DNA of 64,000 nucleotides from Amorphophallus konjac (lineage: Eukaryota; Streptophyta; Magnoliopsida; Alismatales; Araceae). Under the pieces are notes generated by a model that saw only the letters and a program-made list of their open reading frames with translations, searched no databases and had not been told where the DNA came from. The DNA lies in contig CM040118.1 of the NCBI GenBank assembly GCA_022559845.1, positions 239,181,224 to 239,245,223 of the forward strand, read 5' to 3'. The position numbers and the translations under genes were made by a program. Shown here in pieces: positions 57,075-64,000 of the stretch (position 1 is its first letter; each line of letters begins with the position of its first letter).

Positions 57075-58169
57075 ATATTTCACGTCTTAAACCTTAGAAT
57101 GTGGCATACCTGTCTTCATTGATATTTCTTTTGTCATACATTTTGATCTTCAAAGTTTTATATGTTTTAATGTTGTTAATGTGTGTGCTTGATAATGTTA
57201 ATTCATGAATATCAATGACTTTTCTGAAGACAGATTCAAGTTTAGTTAAGGAACTAGGCTGAAGTATGAAAAGATGAAGGCTTTACTTGCAGAAGTGTCG
57301 ACTAGAGTCGACTGTGGAGTTGACGACTACTGAAGAGAAAAACCCAAGTCACCCGCTAGATGAAAAGGGCTTTGGCTACGCTTTAAGGGTGACAAATAGG
57401 TGGCCAATGGTGAAAAATAGGCCTTACTGGTGTAAAAGAGGCGACAAAGGGTGAATAATAGATGATCAGGCTGAAATATGGAAATATCTTTCTCTCGTGA
57501 GAGAGAATATACCTCTGACAGGGTAGTCTCAGATCACGTGCAAAGCTTGGGCCCCTGGTCTTCGAGTTGAGCGTGTGCTAGACACACCGAGCCTGTGATT
57601 CACCCTTTCAGCCCATTTGTCAGCCTTACTGGCTAATTTACACGCTTATCGTCCATTTGTCAGTCATACGGGCTATTTGTCACCCTTACTGCATATTTAT
57701 CACTCTTATCTTACCACATGACCAATCATTGCCTTCTTTTCTCTCCATTAGCTGCTTGTCTTTCACCTGGATCACTGTAGCTGACTAATCTATTCATTAA
57801 CCTTTGACTTTGATAGGGACCTCATGAATGTAGTCAAGAAAAAGTTGAGCTTTCTGGAGTCCTCTTTGACTGGCTTTGACCTTGACGAGTCGACATTGAC
57901 TGTCTTGGCATTGACTAAGTCCCTTCGTTCTTTGATCTTCTAATTGCTCTATAAACTCTTGATGCACTGTTCACATTTTTATCCTCTTGTGAACTTGACT
58001 CCTCCTTTCAGCTCCTTCTACTTTTCATTGGTTAACTCTAGGATCTATTTTTCACCCTTACCAGTGTATTTGTCTACTCTACATATATAGTTGTCGCCAC
58101 TGATAGGTATTTTTCACCCTTATCCAGTGTATTTGCCTACACCCTCTCTTGTCCAATCACCTCTGCAAT

Positions 58170-58328
58170 ATGCTCCGATCGAGCGACGATCGTTTGGGTA
58201 GGGTTCCTGACGTTCCCCTTTTTTATGCTCCTGATGGGCTGTGTTACCACCTCCATTGCAGCGATGTGTTAAATCGACACACTGATCCCGCTCGTGACCC
58301 TACATTGACACCCACTCTTCTATTTTAA
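58170..58328 (+). CDS. Small ORF of 52 codons, unknown
   Basis: The ORF reads MLRSSDDRLGRVPDVPLFYA, then PDGLCYHLHCSDVLNRH and ends at TAA. It is more GC-rich than the flanks and could be a captured exon. I recognise no family. It lies 340 bases before the hybrid-binding-domain ORF and may be an upstream exon of it, but no clear splice sites join them. Confidence 0.25.
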   Translation: MLRSSDDRLGRVPDVPLFYAPDGLCYHLHCSDVLNRHTDPARDPTLTPTLLF

Positions 58329-58669
58329 GTTCTTAACGCTCCTCCACAATGTCATCCCCTTCATCAGTTCACGTAGCGGTGGCTTCCCCAGCAGAAGAGC
58401 CCGTCTCCTCTACGTCCTCCTCGGTCCCTTGTCGTCACTAGTTCCTGATGCAGATGCCCTCTTCCTTTTTTTTCATCTTCTTCCATGTTAATGCATTTTA
58501 CAGGCCTTTCATATGTTCGTATATGATATGCTCTGGGTAGTTTCATATTAAACGGATGCAGTGGTTGTTTTGTTCTTAACCTCTACACAAGTATTATTTT
58601 TCGTTAGACCTCTATCATTAGGGATGTCAATGGTAACCAATAACCACTTGAGGAATTGAGGTTCAGAAA

Positions 58670-59047
58670 ATGGGAAGGTATAAATGCTATGTAGTGTGGG
58701 TTCGTCGCGAACACGGTGTATATTATAGTTGGCCCGAATGCTTTGTCCAAGTGAATGGATACCCTGGAGCACGTTATAAGAGTTTTCCCTCAGTAGAGGA
58801 AGCAAATGCTACTATAAATGGGGTTGGCAATAGCAGGCATACGTCTGTTGATCATCCTCAACTACAGGAAAGGCCCATGCCTACATATCATGCAAGTCCC
58901 AGGCCTGACTATGATTCAAGGAACCAGACACTACGCCAACAGACTACACAAATGTCAAATGTGTCTTCTATTGTTGTTGTTCTATTATGTACTCTAGTAG
59001 TGTTGCTCCTCTTCATATTAGTTGCTTTGTTATTACTATTGTTGTAG
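58670..59047 (+). CDS. RNase H hybrid-binding-domain protein with C-terminal membrane segment
   Basis: An intact ORF of 125 residues. Residues 4-50 read YKCYVVWVRREHGVYYSWPE, CFVQVNGYPGARYKSFPSVE and EAN. This is the N-terminal hybrid-binding domain of eukaryotic RNase H1 (Pfam Cauli_VI type), which binds RNA:DNA hybrids or double-stranded RNA. A polar, Gln/Thr-rich linker (55-97) follows, then a hydrophobic stretch of about 26 Val/Leu/Ile residues (99-125) to the very end, like a tail anchor. There is no RNase H catalytic domain. It lies downstream of the Ulp1 relic on the same strand. No stop or shift disrupts it, unlike its neighbours. Confidence 0.65.
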   Translation: MGRYKCYVVWVRREHGVYYSWPECFVQVNGYPGARYKSFPSVEEANATINGVGNSRHTSVDHPQLQERPMPTYHASPRPDYDSRNQTLRQQTTQMSNVSSIVVVLLCTLVVLLLFILVALLLLLL

Positions 59048-59608
59048 GTAAGGAAGTGTACTACGCTTGGTCTGCATTGGGAAATAATGTACTGGACATT
59101 TTACTCGTTGACACCGTTAAATCCTTCAAATGAACTTGAGTTTCTTCAAGTTTCACTGCCACGAGCTATTTGTCACTGTTACAGAGCTATTTGTCACTTC
59201 TAATGGCTATTTATCACTCATAATGAGCTATTTGTCACCCTTATTGCTCGCTAGGCGTCGCCTTTGTTTCGCTTCATCACATATTGTGACTTCTATTATC
59301 GATTTATTACCCATACGAGATATTTGTCAGCCTTGAAGCCTATTTGTCATCATTGATGACTATTTGTCACCACTATACGGTGTTAGCTATTGCAGTATCT
59401 CTCTCCGGCCTCTCGTCTACTATGCGGCTGATGTATCCAGACGAAAGGAACCTCGGTCCAAGTGATCTCATGATCGACAAAAAGGAAGGATCGAGAGTCA
59501 TAAAAGTTGGGGGAGATGAAATGATATTCACGGTCCCGTCGCTTCAATTTCCACAAAGTTGGGGAGGCACGAAGACTCTTTTGCCCTCTAGGGGTTTCGT
59601 CTCCTTCC

Positions 59609-59617
59609 TATAAATAG
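59609..59617 (+). promoter_or_regulatory. TATA box before small relic gene
   Basis: TATAAATAG, 55 bases before an ATG at 59664. It lies in a stretch (59385-59950) without TTTGTCACC words. Confidence 0.5.
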
Positions 59618-59663
59618 AGACTCTATGGGGAAAGGCTGTGCTGTGGTGGTCAAAGACACTCTC

Positions 59664-59921
59664 ATGAAGATGTCGTCGTCTGAGAAGTCAGATTCTTCAT
59701 CAGAGTAGGTTCTCGCCAAAAGGATGTGCTTTCGAAAGGAAGCCCTGCCTGTGCCGGACCAGCCATCAAGGGAAAGCAGCGACGACGGCTTTTCAGAGGA
59801 ATACAAGTAGGGGTACCTACAAGGGTGGGAGGACACCTTAGCGAAGGTGGACCGCCTATTTTGTAACAAGGGGGTGTTGAGCCTCCAACTTGACAGGTTC
59901 CGTCCCAAAGAGGACGAGTAA
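59664..59921 (+). pseudogene. Small acidic ORF with two TAG stops
   Basis: One frame of 86 codons from ATG to TAA: MKMSSSEKSDSSSE, stop, VLAKRMCFRKEALPVPDQPS, RESSDDGFSEEYK, stop, GYLQGWEDTLAKVDRLFCNK and GVLSLQLDRFRPKEDE. The stops are at 59706 and about 59802. The amphipathic middle and acidic ends look like a real protein, but I recognise no family. A TATA box precedes it and an AATATAA-like signal follows at about 59945. Likely a captured gene. Confidence 0.4.
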
Positions 59922-60534
59922 CCGCTTGTACCCTCTTCCCCTTTCAATATAATTTCTTTTTCTATAACCTTTCTTTGCATGATGGATGCTTGATCTTTGT
60001 GTGATGTGGTTGCCGTCAAATGAAGGATACCATCCATCGCAGGTTGGGGTTACCTTTACGAAGGGGAGTTCTTCCCCTATAAGTAGCAGGGTTTGTCGAT
60101 GGTTCTAATATTAGTAGGGCTTATCTTCATGCTCATAGTTCATCGTTAGGATCCATTTGTCACCCTTCATGGACATCTGTCCCCCCTGTTGACCTATTTG
60201 TCACCACTAATAGGCATCCTTCACTCTTATAGCAAGGAGTCGTCCGCCTTTGTCCTTGGGAGTCGTCACCTTTGTGCATTTTTTCACCGTTAAGAGTGTT
60301 TTGTCACCCCTCATGCGCATTTGTCGCCCCTGTCAACCTATTTGTCACCAATAATGTACATTTATTACCCCTGTCAACTTATTTGTCACCAATAATATGC
60401 ATTCATCACCCTTATCATTCATTTTACTCGTTGTTCTAACATACGGAAGGTGAACCCAAAAGGGAAAACAAATATAACAATAAAAAAATCCATAAAAATG
60501 ATAATCAATAAATAAAATAATGTGTCACATAGGC

Positions 60535-60632
60535 ATGAAAATAACAAACAAACCATTAAAGTCATCATTCCGACGTATTTCTGACAAAAAAATTTTAGTC
60601 GGATACTACCGTCGGTATTTCCCATTTTTCTG
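60535..60632. mobile_element. CACTA terminus fragment
   Basis: It ends ...GTCGGTATTTCCCATTTTTCT, the mirror of AGAAAAATGGGAAAT in the CACTA-1 TIR at 25444, but the last seven bases (TGTAGTG) are missing. GACGTATTTCTGAC and GTCGGAT words precede it. TTTGTCACC words follow immediately. Confidence 0.65.
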
Positions 60633-60879
60633 AGCTATTTGTCACTGTTACAGAGTTATTTGTCACTGCTAATGGGTATTTGTCACTCACAACATCTATT
60701 TGTCACCCTTATCGCTCGCCAACCTTCGTCTTTGTTTCGCTTCAAAACATATCTTTTACTTCTGTTATCCATTTATCACCCTTAGGAGATATTTGTCAGC
60801 CCTAAAACCTATTTCTCACCACTGATGACTATTTGTCACCACTATGCAGTGTTAGCCGTCGCGCTTGATTTTGACTTAT

Positions 60880-61440
60880 TTGACTTACTGGCTCCTAAAC
60901 TTCAAAACTTATTCTTCTTTCTGTCTAACAGTGATAATTAATAAATATAATAATATAATTATAATAAAATAAATAAAAATGTCAAAAAATCATACAAATT
61001 GAAAATTTATAAATATAACATAATAATAATAATAATAATAGTATGAAAAAGATAAAAACCATATAAAATGATAATTAATAAATGTAACATAACAATAAAA
61101 GTTAAATAATTGTGAAAATGAGAAAACCAAAAAAATTGAAAATGATAATTAATAAATGTAACGGTAAAATAATAATGAAATAACCGAAAATGAGAAAAAA
61201 CATAAAAATGATAATTAATAAATGTAATAGCATAATAATAGTAAAATAATTGTGAAAATGACAAAGGCCATAAAAAATGATAATTAAAAAATGTACCGGT
61301 ATAATAATAAATCAATTATAAAATTAAAAAAATATAAAATTGATAATTAATAAATATAACACTATAACAATAATATAAAATCACCTAATTATAAAAAATG
61401 ATAGAAAAATAATATAGACGTTTCGCTTCATTTAATCAGT
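60880..61440. repeat. AT-rich degenerate tandem repeat
   Basis: Units of about 60-70 bases with AAAATGATAATTAATAAATGTAA and ATAATAATA are repeated five or six times (61000-61400). A related piece is at 60440-60530. No gene. Confidence 0.65.
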
Positions 61441-61690
61441 GTCGTTTGATGACTAGGAAAGTTTCAGATCCGTGTTGGTAGAGTTAGGAAACCCATACAC
61501 GGTTAAACCTTTCAAACGAACTTGAGTTTCTTCAAGTTTCACTGCCATGAGATATTTGTCACTGTTACAGAGTTATTTGTCACTACTAATGGCTATTTGT
61601 CACTCACAACATCTCTTTGTCACCCTTATCGCTCGCTAGCCATCGCCTTTGTTTCGCTTCAAAACATATCTTTTACTTCTATTATCCATT
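61440..61690. repeat. Second copy of the 59100-59290 segment
   Basis: CCTTTCAAACGAACTTGAG...TTCAAGTTTCACTGCCATGAG, followed by TTTGTCACTGTTACAGAG, repeats 59117-59180 with small changes; a third partial copy is at 60632-60840. Confidence 0.65.
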
Positions 61691-61697
61691 TATAACC

Positions 61698-62475
61698 CTT
61701 TAAAACTACAATTATACACACAACCTACACAACTCAACATAAAACACACATCCCTCGATAAAATCCACACAACATATAACTCAATGAATAAAAGAAATTA
61801 CAATTACATTAATTCAAATGTGTCATTTTTTACAATTATAATTACAAATCAACAGATATTCGTTGGATCATCCTCCATCATCACCAGTTACAGAAGAATC
61901 CCCTCTCTCAGACGACTCCTCTTGCCTAACAATTGATTCATTTAGCTCAGTTGGATCGACATCCTCCACTTCGTCCTCTATACGCAACCGAAGTGGCTCG
62001 ACAGATTCGATCAGACAAAGATTAGAAGCAACCAACTCTGCAGTGTCACCCTCGTCTGATTGAAAAGTTTCGGCACTAGAATCCTCTGAGACATCAATTT
62101 TTTAGAATACTTGCTCCATTTAAACCATAATTTTGAAAGAAGCTCATTTCTGAAGCCGGTATCATGATCTCTCTCTTCTGGAGAATCAGCATCGACCAGC
62201 CTGTCTGTGTAAACCTTCCTCGTCTGTCCTGGTCTAAAAGCACGAACAATAGCTTTGGTATCTCGCCAAGCCATTGGTCCTGCTTTTAGACCAGGATAGA
62301 CCAAGAAGGTTTATACATACAGGCTGGTCGCTATTGATTCTCCAGAAGAGAGAGATCATGATACCTGCTTCAGAAAAGAGCTTATTTCAAAATTGTGGTT
62401 TGAATGGAGCGAGTATTCTAAAAAATTTCAACAGTATCTCCCTTAAAAATTGACTATTTTCCACTTTTGTACATC
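61698..62475. mobile_element. Deletion derivative of the CACTA family with captured hairpin
   Basis: 61698-61880 matches the CACTA-1 3' region (26265-26490). 61895-62095 matches the end of the CACTA-1 transposase (36920-37120). 62440-62475 matches the region upstream of the transposase (50590-50635). Between the two transposase-side pieces sits a 330-bp foldback. The order of the pieces is that of an internally deleted CACTA. No terminal repeats are attached to it. Confidence 0.7.
62098..62428. repeat. Near-perfect inverted repeat of a SNF2 helicase gene fragment
   Basis: The arms are 62098-62242 (minus sense) and 62281-62428 (plus sense), with a 38-base loop. By eye they differ at about 14 of 146 positions and have no indel. 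Both arms encode the same protein end: AFRPG(Q/stop)T(R/K)KVYT then [15 protein letters not shown](N/K)EL and SKLWF(K/E)WS. AFRPGQ is helicase motif VI of SNF2 ATPases; the following block resembles, from memory, the CLASSY subgroup. Transcription would give a long hairpin RNA. Confidence 0.75.
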
Positions 62476-62589
62476 TTGAAAAATTATATTAAATAAAATA
62501 AAAATACATCCAACATGTGAACTGAGAGTTGAAATTGGGAATCATGACATGAGGGATTAAACTATGGTAGTGACACCTTAGATGTGATG

Positions 62590-62900
62590 TTATAGAGGCA
62601 CTGCGTGGGCGGCGGTGGCGGAATGGCGATAGGCGACCGAGGACGGCGGCTGCAACGGTGTAGGACGACAGCCGGTGGGCCGGTCCGGCTGGAACAGATG
62701 CCGGCTGCCACGTCACGGCAGCGGAGGGGCAGCGGTGCTCTGCTGGAGTGGCTACAAGGGGGAGCGCGACGGTGGGCTGGCCGGCACTCACGGCGGTGCT
62801 GGTTCGCGGAGGAGAGGGAGGGTGCGCAGGGCACCCGTCGGCACACAGGGACAAGGTGGCGATGGTTTGCGGCGAGGGGGGAAAAGCAAGGGATGGGGGA
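62590..62900. other. GC-rich island, possible captured gene piece
   Basis: About 300 bases of high GC content in AT-rich surroundings, open in more than one frame on both strands. GC-rich 5' gene pieces are what Pack-type transposons tend to capture. No domain is recognisable. Confidence 0.4.
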
Positions 62901-63090
62901 AAAATAAATGGCTTCTAAGGGTAAGAAATACGTCGTAAGGGTCACAAATAGGTCGTAAGGGTGATAAATGCTTCTAAGGGTAACAAATGGGTCCTAAGGG
63001 TGACAAATAGCTTCTAAGTGGTAACAAATGAGTGTCTAAACGTGAAAAATAGTTGTAGTGGTGACAAATGAAAGAGAGAGAGAGAGAGGG

Positions 63091-63660
63091 GGGCATTAAC
63101 AAACAGAAAAAATGGTGGCTCCTGGCACACGTCTCTCCCTCCTGTAGTCCTGCTGTCCTGCACTCTTGTTGTTGGTAAAGTATTCATATTTATTTACTAA
63201 AGTCGGTGGAAGACGAAGGGTCTCTCCCAACTTATGCCAACTACTCATGAGTTGCTGGTTTTAATTTTAGAATTCAAGTAGTTAAAATGGGATAGTTATT
63301 ATAATTTCGGGAAGTGTAACAATCTTCCATCTTATGATATTTTTTATATTTTATATTATATTTTTTATAATTTAATGTTTACATAAATATATATTATATG
63401 ATATATATTGTTACAAACGGATATTTTATGAAATGAATATTATAATATCCGTATCCGGTCTGATTCAAATTCTAATATTATCCGTATCCGAAATAATAAA
63501 TATGATTTAGAATATTATCCGATAATTAATACGGATTCGAATTCAAATATTATCCAGCTAAACTATTGATATATTTATATTTATTTTTGTTATTTTTTAC
63601 ATATACATATTACAGTTAAATATAAGCTATTCCAAGAGTTTCCAACATAATCTTATTCAA
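63091..63660. other. AT-rich stretch, no gene
   Basis: A (GA)n run at 63070-63090, then AT-rich DNA with repeated ATCCGTATCCG and ATTATCCG words at 63440-63555. No coding signal. Confidence 0.5.
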
Positions 63661-64000
63661 TCGGAAATAAGTCAGAATTTAAACATATATTTCTGTTCAT
63701 TTATGATAATTATTACATAAATATATGTAAATATTAGTGACAAAAATTTTCTTGTAAAAAATTAGTGGGTAATTACCAACGTAATTCTGACGAAATTTAA
63801 ATTATCTCAAAGTTGTCTCTTTTTAGAGACAGATTTCTGCCCAAAATAATAGGTCAGAAATAAGTCAAAATTTACACACATATTTCTGTTCATTTATGAT
63901 AATTATTACATAAATATATGTAAATATTAGTGACAAAAATTTTCTTGTCGAAAATCAGTGGCTAATTACCAATGTAATTCCGACGAAATTTAAATTATCT
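63661..64000. repeat. 193-bp direct duplication running off the window
   Basis: AAATAAGTCA...TATTTCTGTTCATTTATGATAATTATTACATAAATATATG...GTGACAAAAATTTTCTTGT...CCGACGAAATTTAAATTATCT occurs at 63661-63813 and again from 63854 to the edge, offset 193. Confidence 0.85.

Larger units (their letters stand above)
53240..63090. mobile_element. Mosaic element with TATTTGTCACC words (MULE- or CACTA-type candidate)
   Basis: Variants of CTATTTGTCACC(C/A)(C/T)TA occur in clusters at 53457-53650, 54130-54310, 57600-58100, 59150-59380, 60150-60420, 60640-60840 and 61545-61630. The mirror form GGGTGACAAATAG is at 57385-57460 and at the right side 62936-63075. Sense words on the left and mirror words on the right look like subterminal repeats of one DNA transposon. 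A Ulp1-type protease gene inside is typical of some plant MULE and CACTA elements. I found no TIR, target duplication or MULE transposase, so the class is open. Confidence 0.5.

Noticed and set aside
53457..60840. Regularly spaced TTTGTCACC words as a CRISPR-like array
   Set aside because: The words are degenerate, spacing varies, and the setting is plant nuclear transposon DNA.

Overview
The window looks like nuclear, heterochromatic DNA of a flowering plant with a large, repeat-filled genome. I see no intact host gene, no rRNA or tRNA gene and nothing prokaryotic. Almost every stretch that can be read belongs to a transposable element: Tat-lineage and chromoviral Ty3/gypsy retrotransposons, an L1-type LINE, a CACTA (En/Spm) transposon, a copia-like LTR, and a large element carrying a Ulp1-type protease. 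The species cannot be named from the sequence.

Layout. 1-10649 (minus): a Tat-lineage retrotransposon (Tat-1) with gag, protease, G-patch, RT, two RNases H and integrase, cut by the left window edge. Its 5' LTR sits inside the gag of a second Tat element (Tat-2, 10650-14496, minus). 14500-16070: an isolated LTR. 16071-16285: a short tandem repeat. About 16256-22721: a Tekay-like LTR split by a 3.7-kb LINE (16735-20410, 14-bp target duplication) that has ORF1 but no ORF2. 22736-25443 (minus): a plant-mobile-domain (PMD) pseudogene cut by the CACTA terminus at 25444.

25444 to about 51500 is one CACTA element (CACTA-1, genes on the minus strand) cut into pieces by later insertions: a copia-like LTR (26698-28038), a Retand-like Tat element 5' part (28589-32662) joined to the 3' part of another Tat element (Tat-3, 32663-36222), and a complete Tekay/Del chromovirus (38220-48202, TSD TACAA). 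The chromovirus landed in an intron of the CACTA transposase gene. The second CACTA gene begins with a mini-exon amplified three times in tandem.

51531-53220 holds a tandem repeat of about 490 bp. About 53400-63090 is a mosaic studded with dozens of TATTTGTCACC-type words. It carries a decayed Ulp1 protease gene, an intact small ORF with an RNase H hybrid-binding domain and a membrane tail, a small gene relic with a TATA box, and CACTA fragments. One CACTA-derived fragment contains a 330-bp foldback (62098-62428) whose arms encode the end of a SNF2 helicase, resembling the CLASSY factors that feed Pol IV and RNA-directed DNA methylation. I consider this hairpin the most exciting signal in the window. 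63100-64000 is AT-rich with a 193-bp duplication.

Two patterns run across elements. First, LTRs and leaders of several unrelated families contain many short hairpins with changing but compensating stems. Second, nearly all nonsense codons in CACTA, Tekay, Tat and Ulp1 genes are explained by single C-to-T (or G-to-A) transitions, as expected of long-methylated DNA.
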